Below are positions 25,067 to 35,123 of a stretch of DNA of 64,000 nucleotides, in pieces. The stretch covers positions 1,426,001 to 1,490,000 of the forward strand of contig NZ_FNKY01000001.1 of the NCBI RefSeq assembly GCF_900103165.1, read 5' to 3'. Every line of letters starts with the position of its first letter. The first letter of the stretch is position 1. The stretch is from Nitrosospira multiformis. GTDB lineage: Bacteria > Pseudomonadota > Gammaproteobacteria > Burkholderiales > Nitrosomonadaceae. The translations under genes were made by a program, and so were the position numbers. The notes beneath the pieces were generated by a model. That model saw only the letters and a program-made list of their open reading frames with translations. It ran no database searches and was not told where the DNA came from.

Positions 25067-26485
25067 TCAGACTGAGGATTCTTTCTCCGCTGAAATGACC
25101 TGTAAAACCAGACCGTCCATTCCTGTTACACGCACCTTCTGTCCCTGGATTAGAGGTTGGGCGCAACGTACATTCCATATTTCGCCATGAATGCGCGCCA
25201 TACCCTCTCCCGAGATATCTTCCAGCATCTCTCCCACGGCACCGATCAATTCTTCACGGCCACTGACAATGGGGCTACGCCGCGACTTCAGCGCCATGCC
25301 GATGACAGAGATCAGGAATAATCCGCTGGCTAGCGTGATTCCGGCAATCACAGGCCAGGAAATGCCGTAGCCAGGCATATCGGTGTCAATCAGCATCAAT
25401 GAGCCGACGACAAAAGCAATAATGCCGCCCATGCCAAATGCGCCAAAGCCTGATAGATAGACTTCCGCTGTTATGAATGCGATACCTAGCAGGATCAAGG
25501 CAAGGCCGGCATAATTCACCGGCAGCAGCTGAAATGCGTACATGGCAAGCAGCAGGCAGATAGCGCCTGCCACACCGGGTAATACAAACCCGGGATTGGA
25601 AAATTCGAAGAAAAGTCCGTATATGCCGATAAGCATCAGTATATATGCCACGCTGGGATTGGTGATTACCGCCAGTAATCGCGTCCGCCAATCGGGTTCG
25701 ACGATTTTCACCGTGGCCGGAACCGTGTCCAGGGTGAGATTCTGACCCAGTATGGTGAATTGTCTGCCATTTACCTGTTTCAATAGATCCACCACGTCAG
25801 TAGCCACATAATCGATGACTTTGAGATCCAGCGCTTCAGTCGCTGACAGGCTTACCGCTTCGCGCACAGCTCGCTCCGCCCATTCCGCATTGCGCCCGCG
25901 CATTTGCGCAAGCCCACGGATGTATGCGGCGGCGTCATGGATCATTTTGCGCGACATCTTATCTTGCGGCGGCACGCTGTCATCTTTTGCATTCTGATCG
26001 TGGCTCTCGTCCGGCTGTGCCGCGGGTGAGCCCTGTGATGGCTTCGGCTTGGTTTTGGGCCCGGTTGAAGGCTCGGGCGATTCCGGTAAGCCACCGATCT
26101 GAACGGGTGTGGCTGCCCCTAAATTGGTGCCTGGAGCCATCGCGGCAATGTGGCTGGCATAAAGAATATAGGTCCCGGCACTGGCTGCTCGCGCTCCGCC
26201 CGGTGCCACAAAAACCGCCACGGGGACCGGTGATGCCAAAATGTCGCGCACGATCTGCCGCATCGAGCCATCGAGGCCGCCGGGTGTATCCAGTTGCAAC
26301 ACGATGAGTAATGCCTTCTCTTCGGCGGCACGTTGAAAACCGCGTTCGATAAAGTCAGCGCTGGCCGGTGCGATCGGACCCTGTACTTTCAGTACTATCA
26401 CGGGTGCAGCCAGAACGAAAGTTGGCAGCAGAAGAAGCAGCATCATCGCCACAACATGATGCGAAACAGAAATGATCGGTTTCAT
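25067..26485 (-). CDS. NfeD family membrane-bound serine protease
   Basis: 472 aa from ATG 26485, which opens a signal peptide (MKPIISVSHHVVAMMLLLLL, ending VLAA). The frame is open further upstream, but that part has no protein character. Residues 28-260 form a ClpP-like protease domain with LQLDTPGGLDGSM and the catalytic serine S102 in GARAASAGTYI; the matching lysine is expected near the MSRKMIHDAAAYIRGLAQ segment. An inserted Pro/Lys/Ser-rich loop (about 135-175) breaks the domain. Four or five membrane spans and a C-terminal OB-fold (EDISGEGMARIHGEIWNVRC) complete the long-form NfeD layout. It probably processes the slipin encoded next. Confidence 0.92.
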   Translation of the reverse strand: MKPIISVSHHVVAMMLLLLLPTFVLAAPVIVLKVQGPIAPASADFIERGFQRAAEEKALLIVLQLDTPGGLDGSMRQIVRDILASPVPVAVFVAPGGARAASAGTYILYASHIAAMAPGTNLGAATPVQIGGLPESPEPSTGPKTKPKPSQGSPAAQPDESHDQNAKDDSVPPQDKMSRKMIHDAAAYIRGLAQMRGRNAEWAERAVREAVSLSATEALDLKVIDYVATDVVDLLKQVNGRQFTILGQNLTLDTVPATVKIVEPDWRTRLLAVITNPSVAYILMLIGIYGLFFEFSNPGFVLPGVAGAICLLLAMYAFQLLPVNYAGLALILLGIAFITAEVYLSGFGAFGMGGIIAFVVGSLMLIDTDMPGYGISWPVIAGITLASGLFLISVIGMALKSRRSPIVSGREELIGAVGEMLEDISGEGMARIHGEIWNVRCAQPLIQGQKVRVTGMDGLVLQVISAEKESSV

Positions 26486-26842
26486 GTTTCTTAATATAGA
26501 CCGTTTCAGTCTTGACTGCATTCGGTCACCACAATCGAAGTGTGCACCAGCAATGTTGCTGCAGGGTGCCTGACTTGAACCCGGATAATCCATTAAACAG
26601 CCCCCCGAGCCTACGCGAATACTGACGGTCCGTTTGCGGCCATTTTCGCCGCCGTTTTTGCCACTGGCGTGGCGTCCATAGACCCAGCTATGGATTTCTC
26701 CCAACCGGCAAAACTGCCTCGCAACCTTGCCTCACCATCATCTCGCGTCCTGATGGATTATCTGGGTTGAAATATCTTTCTGTACTTGCAATCAATGTGG
26801 TTTTAGCGCATAAAGCGGTTTTTATATTGAAAGCAGTATTTC
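26486..26842. other. Intergenic region between divergent nfeD and the decarboxylase gene
   Basis: About 360 bases. An extension of the nfeD frame runs through it but is rejected as coding. No repeat or hairpin stands out. It should hold two divergent promoters. Confidence 0.5.
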
Positions 26843-28822
26843 ATGAAGAGACCAGTCAGCCGGATTCTCGTCATCAACGATGAGAAACTGATATTAAAGG
26901 AACTTATCAAGGGGCTGAATGCGGCAGCTAAATCCCTGGAAAATCCGTTAGGTATCACTTTTGCCGGTGTTACCACCGCGCGCGAAGCACTGCAGGCAAT
27001 CGAGCAGGATGGCGACATTCAGTCGGTGGTAGTCGACGATACGCTCTATACCCTGAAAAACGGTGAAAAGGGATCGCGTAACTTGCAAATGACGGCGTTG
27101 ACGCTGGTACAGAAAATCACCCGATTTCGTCCGGAATTGGATATCTATATCCTGATCGCACAGGAAAAAGAGGATGAAGTGGTGGATGCGCTCTTTTCCG
27201 AAACGGTGGACGGCTACTTTTACCGTGAGGAGCGTGATTATCGGGGGATGTACCGCATTCTCAATGCTCAGCTTCAGGAAAAAGCACGCACGCCGTTTTA
27301 TGACCAGCTCAAAAGTTATGTGCTCATGGCAAAAGATGCCTGGCATACGCCGGGGCATTCTTCCGGTGACTCGCTCCGTGACAGCCCTTGGGCCAGTGAT
27401 TTCTATCAGTTCATTGGTGAGCATATTTTTCGTGCGGACTTGTCGGTGTCGGTACCGATGCTTGATTCGCTGATGGAACCCTCCGGCGTGATTGCGGAGG
27501 CGCAGAAGATTGCGGCAAAGGCATTCGGCGCGCGGCGTACCTTTTTTGCCACCAACGGTACTTCCACCGCGAACAAGGTGATATTCCAGACGTTGCTCGC
27601 TCCCGGCGAGAAGTTGCTGCTGGATCGGAATTGCCACAAGTCCGTACATCACGGTGTCGTGTTGTCCGGTGCTCATCCGATTTATCTTGACTCGTCGGTC
27701 AACAAGAAATTCAGTGTTTATGGACCGGTGCCAAAGCAGACCTTATTCAACGCCATTGAAGAACATCCGGATGCACAGGCGCTCATACTCACCAGTTGTA
27801 CGTACGATGGTCTGCGTTACGACTTGCCGCCTATCATCGAGGCCGCGCATGCCAAGGGAATCAAAGTGATCATTGATGAAGCCTGGTACGGATTTGCCCG
27901 CTTTCATCCGGCTTTTCGCCCAACCGCAATGGAAGCGGGCGCAGACTATGCTACCCAGAGTACGCATAAGGTACTGTCGGCTTTTTCTCAATCCAGCATG
28001 ATTCATGTCAACGACCCCGGCTTCAAAGAGCATTTGTTTCGGGAGAACTTCAACATGCATACATCCACCAGTCCGCAATACAGCATGATTGCAAGTCTTG
28101 ACGTGGCACGCAAGCAGGCGATGCTGGAAGGATACAAACTGCTCTCCCGTACGCTGGAGCTGGCGAAGGAAGTGCGTACGCAAATCAATTCCACCGGGGT
28201 ATTCCGGGTACTGGAGCTGCCTGATTTGCTGCCTGACGAAGTCAAGCATGACAATATTCAGCTTGATTCCACCAAGGTTACCGTTGACATTTCCCGCTGC
28301 GGCTTCACGGTGGAGGATTTAATCCGGGAATTGTTCGAGCGTTATAATATTCAGGTGGAAAAATCCACATTCAATACCTTGACGCTACTACTTACCATCG
28401 GCACTACCCGCAGCAAGGTTTCGCGGCTCTATGATGCCCTGATGCGCATTGCGCGAGAAGGCCGCGCGCCCCGCCGGCTCTATCAGACCCCGGAAATTCC
28501 CGGTTTTACCGATCTGAAATATCTGCCGCGTGATGCATTCTACTGCGGGGGTGAACTGATGCCGCTGCTGGATGAGCAGGAGAGAGTAAACAACAATCTG
28601 GATGGCAGGATATGCGCGGATCAGATCACTCCTTATCCGCCCGGCATACCCGTGCTGGTGCCGGGACAAACCATCACGCAAGCCGTCGTGCAATATCTGG
28701 TGAGCATGTTGCGTTCACAGAAACGTGTTGAAGTGCATGGGATCGTTTATGATGGGTATCTGCCGTGTTTGCGGCTGCTGACGGCCGCTGAGGAAAAAGG
28801 CTTGAAAAAGCTGGTTAAATAG
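26843..28822 (+). CDS. Orn/Lys/Arg decarboxylase family, PLP-dependent
   Basis: 659 aa. Residues 1-135 form the Rec-like wing domain of biodegradative decarboxylases (RILVINDEKLILKELI, VVVDDTLYTL). The fold-type I PLP core follows, with TNGTSTANK (phosphate loop), DRNCHKSVHHG, the PLP-contacting D345 in VIIDEAWYG and the Schiff-base lysine K376 in QSTHKVLSAFSQ. The C-terminal domain carries PYPPGIPVLVPG. E. coli relatives (LdcI, AdiA, SpeC) are about 710-755 aa, so this one is somewhat short. Which of ornithine, lysine or arginine is the substrate cannot be told. The arg genes begin 270 bases downstream, so a link with polyamine or arginine use is plausible. Confidence 0.88.
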   Translation: MKRPVSRILVINDEKLILKELIKGLNAAAKSLENPLGITFAGVTTAREALQAIEQDGDIQSVVVDDTLYTLKNGEKGSRNLQMTALTLVQKITRFRPELDIYILIAQEKEDEVVDALFSETVDGYFYREERDYRGMYRILNAQLQEKARTPFYDQLKSYVLMAKDAWHTPGHSSGDSLRDSPWASDFYQFIGEHIFRADLSVSVPMLDSLMEPSGVIAEAQKIAAKAFGARRTFFATNGTSTANKVIFQTLLAPGEKLLLDRNCHKSVHHGVVLSGAHPIYLDSSVNKKFSVYGPVPKQTLFNAIEEHPDAQALILTSCTYDGLRYDLPPIIEAAHAKGIKVIIDEAWYGFARFHPAFRPTAMEAGADYATQSTHKVLSAFSQSSMIHVNDPGFKEHLFRENFNMHTSTSPQYSMIASLDVARKQAMLEGYKLLSRTLELAKEVRTQINSTGVFRVLELPDLLPDEVKHDNIQLDSTKVTVDISRCGFTVEDLIRELFERYNIQVEKSTFNTLTLLLTIGTTRSKVSRLYDALMRIAREGRAPRRLYQTPEIPGFTDLKYLPRDAFYCGGELMPLLDEQERVNNNLDGRICADQITPYPPGIPVLVPGQTITQAVVQYLVSMLRSQKRVEVHGIVYDGYLPCLRLLTAAEEKGLKKLVK

Positions 28823-28856
28823 GTAAAGATACCGATTGTGCAAGAAACAAACAGTT

Positions 28857-28878
28857 CACGGCGGCTCATGCCGCCGTG
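28857..28878 (+). terminator. Hairpin after the decarboxylase gene
   Basis: CACGGCGGC-TCAT-GCCGCCGTG, a perfect 9-bp stem 35 bases past the stop codon. No T-tract follows. Confidence 0.5.
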
Positions 28879-29092
28879 CTGCATTCTGGCGCTGGGAAAA
28901 CATGTTTGTTTATAGGTAAGGTGTTTCCAGGATTATGAGCATCTTTCTAAATGAGAAGCCAAAGTCCGCTTATTGCCAACCGGGTGCCGGCTGAAAGCGC
29001 ACAAGAAATTTTTTGCGCGGCACATAGATTTACCGATACGTAATGGCAGAATGTAGTATCACGATAAAATTTGGATTTATAGAGACGTACTT

Positions 29093-30265
29093 ATGTCAAA
29101 TTTGATGAACACCTACCTGCAGCTCCCTGTCACTTTTGCCCGAGGGGAGGGCGTATGGCTGTGGGATGAAACGGGGAAGCGTTATCTCGATGCGCTTGCG
29201 GGCGTTGCGGTGTGCGGTCTGGGACATTGTCATCCAAAACTTGTCGCGGCGCTTTGCGAACAGGCCGGGACGCTAATCCATACCTCCAATCTTTACCATA
29301 TAGGCAGACAGGAACAACTGGCCAGCAGGCTGGCGGCATTGTCAGGTATGGACAACGCTTTTTTCTGCAATTCAGGTGCGGAAGCGAACGAAGCAGCGAT
29401 CAAGCTGGCAAGGCTTTATGGTCATGGCCGGAATATCGATCTGCCCACCATTATCGTAATGGAAAAATCCTTTCATGGACGCACCATGGCAACGTTGACC
29501 GCAAGCGGAAATCGCAAGGTGCAGGCCGGTTTCGAGCCATTGCTCACTGGTTTCGCGCGGGTACCTTACAATGATCTGGAAGCCGTGACGCAAGTGGCTG
29601 TGCACAACAAGAATGTTGTCGCAATACTGGTTGAACCCTATCAGGGCGAGGGGGGAGTCAACGTGCCCCAGGCAAGTTACCTGCAAGGTTTGCGTCATCT
29701 ATGTGATCAGAATGGCTGGCTGCTGATGCTGGACGAGGTGCAATGCGGGATCGGCCGTAGCGGTAAATGGTTCGCTTTTCAACACAGCGGCATTATGCCT
29801 GATGTAATAACGCTGGCTAAAGGTTTGGGTTCGGGTGTCCCCATCGGCGCTTGTCTTGCGAAGGGTACCGCGGCGGAAGTATTCAAACCCGGTAATCACG
29901 CTTCCACTTTCGGCGGTAATCCCCTGGTCTGTGCCGCTGCACTCACCACGCTTCAGGTAATCGAAGAAGAAGATTTGCTGAGAAATGCGATGGAAGTGGG
30001 TGATTTCATGCGCAGTATGTTTAAAGCACAACTGGCCGGCTTGCCTGATGTCAGACAAATCCGGGGACAGGGGTTGATGATCGGTATCGAGCTCTCCAAA
30101 CCCTGCGGCGAGCTTGTGAAAGAAGCGTTAAAACGAGGGCTGCTGATCAACGTGACCTCGGATAAAGTGGTGCGCCTGTTGCCGCCGCTCGTGATGCAAC
30201 GGAGCGAGGCGGAGCAAGTGGTGGATACCTTGTCCGCGCTGGTGAAGGAATTCCTGATGGCATGA
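29093..30265 (+). CDS. argD: Acetylornithine aminotransferase
   Basis: 390 aa class III PLP aminotransferase converting N-acetylglutamate semialdehyde to N-acetylornithine. Family motifs: VWLWDETGKRYLDALAGVAV, NSGAEANEAAIKLAR (PLP phosphate site), FHGRTMATLTASGN, LDEVQCGIGRSGKWFA (Asp contacting the PLP ring) and ITLAKGLGSGVPIGA with the Schiff-base lysine. The opening MNTYLQLPVTFARGEG is normal; the first ATG adds SNL. First of three arginine genes read in the same direction. Confidence 0.95.
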   Translation: MSNLMNTYLQLPVTFARGEGVWLWDETGKRYLDALAGVAVCGLGHCHPKLVAALCEQAGTLIHTSNLYHIGRQEQLASRLAALSGMDNAFFCNSGAEANEAAIKLARLYGHGRNIDLPTIIVMEKSFHGRTMATLTASGNRKVQAGFEPLLTGFARVPYNDLEAVTQVAVHNKNVVAILVEPYQGEGGVNVPQASYLQGLRHLCDQNGWLLMLDEVQCGIGRSGKWFAFQHSGIMPDVITLAKGLGSGVPIGACLAKGTAAEVFKPGNHASTFGGNPLVCAAALTTLQVIEEEDLLRNAMEVGDFMRSMFKAQLAGLPDVRQIRGQGLMIGIELSKPCGELVKEALKRGLLINVTSDKVVRLLPPLVMQRSEAEQVVDTLSALVKEFLMA

Positions 30266-30355
30266 CGGAGAATCAGAATCATGAAAAGTGAAACGTGAGA
30301 TCCTCAGTTCATGTTTCCGGCTTCGAAGGTCTCCATCCATGATTCAGGAATAATT

Positions 30356-31312
30356 ATGCAGATCAATCATTTTTTACAGTTTAATGATTTCTCCCGGGAA
30401 GAATTCGAGTATCTGTTCGAGCGGGCGCGCTGGATCAAGCATGAGTTCAAGCAATACCGCCGGTACTGGCCATTGGAAGATCGTACCATGGCGATGATTT
30501 TCGACAAGCATTCGACTCGCACCCGCTTATCGTTCGAAGCGGGTATGCACCAGCTGGGCGGTGCGGCGATCTATCTCTCCACCCGAGATACCCAGTTAGG
30601 GCGCGGCGAGCCAGTGGAAGATGCAGCGCGCGTCATTTCACGCATGGTGGATATCGTCATGATCCGTACCTATGAGCACGATATTATCAGGCGTTTCGCC
30701 GCACATTCGCGAGTCCCGGTGATCAATGGACTGACTGACGAGTATCACCCCTGTCAAATCATGGGTGATATTTTTACGTTCATCGAACGATGTGGAAGCA
30801 TTTCGGGCAAGACCGTGGCGTGGATCGGGGATTCCAACAATGTTTGCAACACCTGGCTTCAGGCGGCGGAAGTATTCGATTTCAACGTACACGTCTCGAC
30901 CCCACCTGGTTATGAAGTCGAGCCGGAACGAGCCGGGCTTTATGGAACCGGTCACTATGAGGAATTCGCCGATCCACATGATGCTGTAAAAGATGCCGAC
31001 CTTGTCACCACGGACGTTTGGACCAGTATGGGTTTCGAAGCCGAAACCGAAGAGCGGAAAAAAGACTTTGCCAATTTTCGCGTGGATGCTGAAATGATGT
31101 CCTGTGCCAAGAAAGAAACTTTGTTCATGCATTGCCTGCCGGCACATCGGGGCGAGGAAGTGGCCGCGGAGGTCATTGATGGCCCGCAGTCGATCGTATG
31201 GGAAGAAGCCGAGAATCGCCTGCACACACAAAAGGCACTGATGGAATATTTGTTGTTGGGAAGATTAAGCGGTGCTTCTGCTAATCCAAATTCTAGTAAA
31301 GCACACTCCTAG
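30356..31312 (+). CDS. argF: Ornithine carbamoyltransferase
   Basis: 318 aa from ATG 30356, chosen because AGGAATAATT precedes it and it gives MQINHFLQFNDFSREEFEYL. Carbamoyl-phosphate site STRTRL, then MVDIVMIRTYEHD, the HPCQIMGD motif as YHPCQIMGDIFTFIE, and the active-site HCLPAHRG are all intact. It makes citrulline from ornithine. The C-terminus extends by about 15 residues (GRLSGASANPNSSKAHS) beyond the usual end, and its TAG stop is the first three bases of a dispersed repeat (31310-31329). Confidence 0.96.
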   Translation: MQINHFLQFNDFSREEFEYLFERARWIKHEFKQYRRYWPLEDRTMAMIFDKHSTRTRLSFEAGMHQLGGAAIYLSTRDTQLGRGEPVEDAARVISRMVDIVMIRTYEHDIIRRFAAHSRVPVINGLTDEYHPCQIMGDIFTFIERCGSISGKTVAWIGDSNNVCNTWLQAAEVFDFNVHVSTPPGYEVEPERAGLYGTGHYEEFADPHDAVKDADLVTTDVWTSMGFEAETEERKKDFANFRVDAEMMSCAKKETLFMHCLPAHRGEEVAAEVIDGPQSIVWEEAENRLHTQKALMEYLLLGRLSGASANPNSSKAHS

Positions 31313-31344
31313 CAGCCTGCCGGAGTGAAAGCGGGAAAGCCCGC
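31310..31344. repeat. REP-like repeat copy overlapping the argF stop, with small hairpin
   Basis: TAGCAGCCTGCCGGAGTGAA (31310-31329) is the reverse complement of the core in 17831-17849 with few changes. A GCGGG-AAAG-CCCGC hairpin lies just downstream (about 31331-31344). Confidence 0.5.
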
Positions 31345-31418
31345 AGAATTATATTCCAAGAGTCCTGAAGTACAGCGTATTGCGAACAATTCCGAGTGTT
31401 TTTATCAATGAGTCAAGC

Positions 31419-32660
31419 ATGAAAAAAATTAAGAACGGTGGTGCACCCAAAGTTAACAAGGTCGTTTTAGCCTTTTCTGGCGGACTTGATACCTCGGTGA
31501 TTTTGAAATGGCTGCAAGATACCTACCAGTGTGAAATTGTTACTTTCACTGCGGACATCGGCCAAGGGGGGGAAGTAGAGCCTGCGCGCGCAAAGGCAAA
31601 ACAGCTGGGAGTGAAGGAAATTTTCATCGACGATCTGCGCGAGGAATTCGTGCGCGATTTTGTTTTTCCCATGTTCCGCGCCAACACCGTTTATGAGGGA
31701 GAATACCTGCTCGGTACCAGTATTGCCCGCCCGCTGATTGCCAAGCGGCAAATTGAAATTGCGCGTAAAACCGGAGCAGACGCAGTTTCGCATGGTGCAA
31801 CGGGCAAGGGTAACGACCAGGTGCGCTTCGAACTCGGCTACTACGCGCTCCAACCCGATATCCGCGTGATCGCGCCATGGCGTGAATGGGATCTTACCTC
31901 CCGGGAGAAGCTTCTGAACTATGCGGAACAGCATGGCATCCCGGTGGAAATGAAGAAAAAGGGTGGCTCTCCTTACAGTATGGACGCCAATCTGCTGCAT
32001 ATCTCCTATGAGGGCCGTATTCTGGAAGATCCTGCACAGGAGCCGGAAGAATCGATGTGGCGTTGGAGCGTCTCGCCAGAGAAGGCGCCCGGCGAGGCGG
32101 AATACCTCGATCTGGAGTTCAAGCAAGGCGATATCATCGCCTTGAATGGGAAAAAGCTCTCTCCCGCGCGCGTGCTCGCCAAACTCAATCAATTAGGCGG
32201 CAAGCATGGGATCGGACGCCTGGATCTGGTCGAAAACCGCTATGTCGGCATGAAATCCCGCGGCTGTTACGAGACCCCCGGCGGTACTATAATGCTGCGT
32301 GCTCATCGCGCCATTGAATCCATTACCCTCGACCGGGAGGTGGCGCATTTGAAGGATGAGTTGATGCCACGTTATGCTGCCCTGATTTACAACGGCTACT
32401 GGTGGAGTCCGGAGCGCAGAATGGTGCAAACCATGATTGACGCATCCCAAAGCCATGTAAACGGCTGGGTGCGAGTGAAACTCTACAAAGGTAATGTGAT
32501 CGTGGTTGGACGAGACTCCAAAACGGACTCATTGTTTGATCCACGCATTGCCACCTTCGAGGAAGATAAGGGCGCCTACAACCAGGCCGATGCGGCGGGA
32601 TTCATCAAGTTGAATGCGCTACGCATGCGTATTGCGGAAAATTTGAAAAGAAGAAAATAA
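31419..32660 (+). CDS. argG: Argininosuccinate synthase
   Basis: 413 aa from ATG 31419 ([20 protein letters not shown]). The frame extends to a TTG 39 bases upstream, but that is unlikely. The ATP P-loop [15 protein letters not shown], then [38 protein letters not shown] and APWREWDL are standard. It joins citrulline and aspartate to make argininosuccinate. Third gene of argD-argF-argG; argH is not adjacent. Confidence 0.96.
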   Translation: MKKIKNGGAPKVNKVVLAFSGGLDTSVILKWLQDTYQCEIVTFTADIGQGGEVEPARAKAKQLGVKEIFIDDLREEFVRDFVFPMFRANTVYEGEYLLGTSIARPLIAKRQIEIARKTGADAVSHGATGKGNDQVRFELGYYALQPDIRVIAPWREWDLTSREKLLNYAEQHGIPVEMKKKGGSPYSMDANLLHISYEGRILEDPAQEPEESMWRWSVSPEKAPGEAEYLDLEFKQGDIIALNGKKLSPARVLAKLNQLGGKHGIGRLDLVENRYVGMKSRGCYETPGGTIMLRAHRAIESITLDREVAHLKDELMPRYAALIYNGYWWSPERRMVQTMIDASQSHVNGWVRVKLYKGNVIVVGRDSKTDSLFDPRIATFEEDKGAYNQADAAGFIKLNALRMRIAENLKRRK

Positions 32661-32731
32661 TTAGCGGCTTACGATTTGGCTTTGCCTTCGGGGTCAAGCA
32701 TGCTGCCATGGGTAATTGAAGGAGTGCGTTG

Positions 32732-33217
32732 GTGCCGTCATTCGACATTGTTTCAGAAGTAGACAAACAGGAAATCAGAAACGCGATTGACCAGGTGAAT
32801 AAGGAGGTCGGCACGCGTTTTGATTTCAAGGGGTCCGATGCGCGTGTGGAGCAGACGGACTATACGCTTACTATTTATGCTGATGATGAATTCAAGCTGG
32901 GCCAGGTACTGGACATTCTGATGGCCAAGCTCGCGAAGCGCGGTGTCGACGTGCGCTGCCTGGACAAGGGGGAGGTAGAAAAAGTCAGCGGCAATAAAGC
33001 TAAACAGCAAGTCACGGTTAAAACCGGGGTGGAAAGCGATCTGGCAAAAAAGATTATCAGGCTTATCAAGGACAGCAAACTCAAGGTACAGGGCAGCATC
33101 CAAGGTGAGGCAGTGCGTATTTCAGGCGCGAAGCGCGATACCTTGCAAGAAGCAATACAACTAATAAAGAAGTCGATCACGGAATTTCCGCTGCAATTTC
33201 AGAATTTCCGTGAATAA
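32732..33217 (+). CDS. YajQ family nucleotide-binding protein
   Basis: 161 aa from GTG 32732, 7 bases after GGAG, giving the family opening (M)[10 protein letters not shown]. Two repeated ferredoxin-like domains ([20 protein letters not shown] and [20 protein letters not shown]) are characteristic of YajQ, reported to bind tRNA, GTP/ATP or cyclic di-GMP in different species. Length is normal. Convergent with the glutamine amidotransferase gene, 32 bases away. Confidence 0.92.
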   Translation: MPSFDIVSEVDKQEIRNAIDQVNKEVGTRFDFKGSDARVEQTDYTLTIYADDEFKLGQVLDILMAKLAKRGVDVRCLDKGEVEKVSGNKAKQQVTVKTGVESDLAKKIIRLIKDSKLKVQGSIQGEAVRISGAKRDTLQEAIQLIKKSITEFPLQFQNFRE

Positions 33218-33249
33218 CTTACAAGTTTATTCTGCACCAGAATAGTTTG

Positions 33250-33951
33250 CTATATCAGGCTGGAAATCCATTTTCCGTATAAGCGATGGGCGATCTGATT
33301 GAGTGCTGACACCCGGTTGAGCAGATCCGTTTGTATAGCCGCTGCCGATTGCACCGCCGGTCCGGAACTGCCGGCAATTTCGTCAGCACCTATTTCGCAC
33401 CAGGCTTTTACCATGTCTTCAGTCATTTCGACATGGCACTGCATTCCCAAGTGCATATTCAACGCGAATGCCTGATTTTTGCAATAGGGGCTGGAAAGCA
33501 GGCAAGTCGCGCCGTCGGGAAGTGTAAAGGTTTCACCATGCCAGTGGAACGACTCGAATCTGGATGCTTCTCCGAACCATTCGCGGGCAACAGCATTATC
33601 CGCGACGCTGACCTCGCCCCAGCCGATTTCCTTGACTGGGCTTTTGCTTACCGTGCCGCCCAGTGCCTTTGACATCAATTGTCCGCCAAGACAGTGGCCC
33701 AATACTGGGATATCGTTCGCTACCGCTTGCTGGATGAGTGCAAGTACCGGTGCAATCCAGGGTAGATCGTCGTTCACGCTCATGGGACCACCCATGAACA
33801 CCAGTCCACGGAACTGATTTGTATTCACCGGAAGCGTCTCATTGGCGTCGATCTTTACGAGCCGCCATGGAATGGAATGTGAATCAAGGAACATAGTGAA
33901 ATACCCCGGACCTTCAGTGGGGAATTGCCTGAAGATGGCAACGGGTTTCAT
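33250..33951 (-). CDS. Class I (type 1) glutamine amidotransferase-like protein
   Basis: 233 aa, GATase1 fold similar to the GMP synthase glutaminase domain. GGPMSVNDDLPW, the nucleophile elbow GHCLGGQLMSKALGG (Cys) and the catalytic-His segment GMQCHVEMTEDM are visible. Stand-alone proteins of this type act on glutamine-like or gamma-glutamyl compounds; the exact substrate is not known. It sits before, and in line with, the TonB cluster (127 bases from the FecR-like stop). Confidence 0.88.
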   Translation of the reverse strand: MKPVAIFRQFPTEGPGYFTMFLDSHSIPWRLVKIDANETLPVNTNQFRGLVFMGGPMSVNDDLPWIAPVLALIQQAVANDIPVLGHCLGGQLMSKALGGTVSKSPVKEIGWGEVSVADNAVAREWFGEASRFESFHWHGETFTLPDGATCLLSSPYCKNQAFALNMHLGMQCHVEMTEDMVKAWCEIGADEIAGSSGPAVQSAAAIQTDLLNRVSALNQIAHRLYGKWISSLI

Positions 33952-34077
33952 GGGAGTGCGCTCGTTCGTTATCCGCTGTGATACATGTGTAAAGAAAGTG
34001 ACGGTTGAACCGCCAGGAAAAAAATACGGTGACGGAGTACTGCTGGTTTTTCATCAGGCAGTGCGGCAGCACATCTG

Positions 34078-34599
34078 CTACCGGCGGGGACGCCATGGTG
34101 CGATATCTGCTTCAGCGATGACCCTTTGTCCGGTAACGTTCGTATTATTGAAATCTGCTCGTTCATGAGCGCCAACCAGGTACTTTCCCGTCTCCACCTG
34201 AATCTCGACCTGTCCGCTCGCGACGGCGACGCTACCGCCATCCATTCGCTTGCTGACACTAAAGCGCGTGCCGATATCTTTTATATAGGTGGTGCCTACC
34301 TTTACCTGCAGTTTGCCGACGTCATGACCCTTGACGTCGAAATAAGCGTTGCCCCGCAGCAATTCGACGCGAGGAGGTTCAGTGTTGGTGATTGTTACGG
34401 TGCTGTCGGCATCCAGGCTGATATCGATATCTGGCGTCGCAGCGAAGGTCATGCGCTCTCCCGGCACAGTTTCATGCAAGCGCGTTGCGGTGGGTTTGGC
34501 GATAAGCCATGACACAAGGCCCAGAAATAGGGCCGCGGCGACAATTGAAAGATTTATCAGAAAGCGGCGCCAACCGCGAAACCGCATTACGGCAGGCAT
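34078..34599 (-). CDS. Short FecR-domain protein in the TonB cluster
   Basis: 173 aa. One membrane span (about 13-33, LINLSIVAAALFLGLVSWLI) is followed by a periplasmic FecR domain (ERMTFAATPDIDISLDADST, VELLRGNAYFDV, VKVGTTYIKDIGTRFSV, VASGQVEIQV). Usual FecR proteins are about 300-340 aa, with a cytoplasmic anti-sigma region before the span and a second domain after the FecR fold; both are missing here. The gene follows exbD by about 100 bases on the same strand and is not next to a FecI-type sigma gene in the same direction. A sensor or signalling role is inferred only from the fold. Confidence 0.8.
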   Translation of the reverse strand: MPAVMRFRGWRRFLINLSIVAAALFLGLVSWLIAKPTATRLHETVPGERMTFAATPDIDISLDADSTVTITNTEPPRVELLRGNAYFDVKGHDVGKLQVKVGTTYIKDIGTRFSVSKRMDGGSVAVASGQVEIQVETGKYLVGAHERADFNNTNVTGQRVIAEADIAPWRPRR

Positions 34600-34703
34600 A
34601 GAGTCATGGCCGCCGAGGCCGCAAATTGCTTGCCAGGAATCAGATAGACAACGATCGAATTTTCAGCAAGCGATGTTCCGATTCTAGCCATGCCTAGCGG
34701 TTG

Positions 34704-35123
34704 CTACTGTAGTGACGGATCGGTAACAAATCCGATTCGTACCAGTCCGGCTTTCGCCGCAATAGACATAACCTTTGCCACATACTCGTAGTGAACATGT
34801 TTGTCGGCACGTATGTGGAGTTCGACATTGGGGTCTTGTTTTGCCGTTGCGGCGAAACGCGGTGCGAGCTGATCCATCGTCACGGGTTCACCATTCCAAT
34901 AGAGGCTTGCATCGTCGCGAAGACCAAATTCGATATGCTCCGGTTTAGTGATATTCGGACTACTCGATGCCTTGGGCAGATCTACTTTAACCGAATGTGT
35001 AAGCAATGGCGCGGTAATGATAAAGATTACCAGCAGTACCAGCATTACATCCACCAGCGGCACGACATTAATCTCGGTCATTGGTGTCTGGCGGCTACCG
35101 CCATTCATGCTGCCAAATGCCAT
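34704..35123 (-). CDS. exbD: ExbD family biopolymer transport protein (TonB cluster)
   Basis: 139 aa. The N-terminal cytoplasmic segment and single span MTEINVVPLVDVMLVLLVIF carry the conserved functional aspartate (LVDVMLVL). The periplasmic domain (DLPKASSSPNITKPEHIEFG, VELHIRADKHVHYEYVAKVM) is typical. The ATG overlaps the exbB stop by one base. It forms the TonB motor with the ExbB and TonB encoded upstream. Confidence 0.94.
   Translation of the reverse strand: MAFGSMNGGSRQTPMTEINVVPLVDVMLVLLVIFIITAPLLTHSVKVDLPKASSSPNITKPEHIEFGLRDDASLYWNGEPVTMDQLAPRFAATAKQDPNVELHIRADKHVHYEYVAKVMSIAAKAGLVRIGFVTDPSLQ

Noticed and set aside
26948-27676. Minus-strand open frame of 242 codons
   Set aside because: Antisense to the decarboxylase gene, which has full motifs; the minus frame has no motif or ribosome site.
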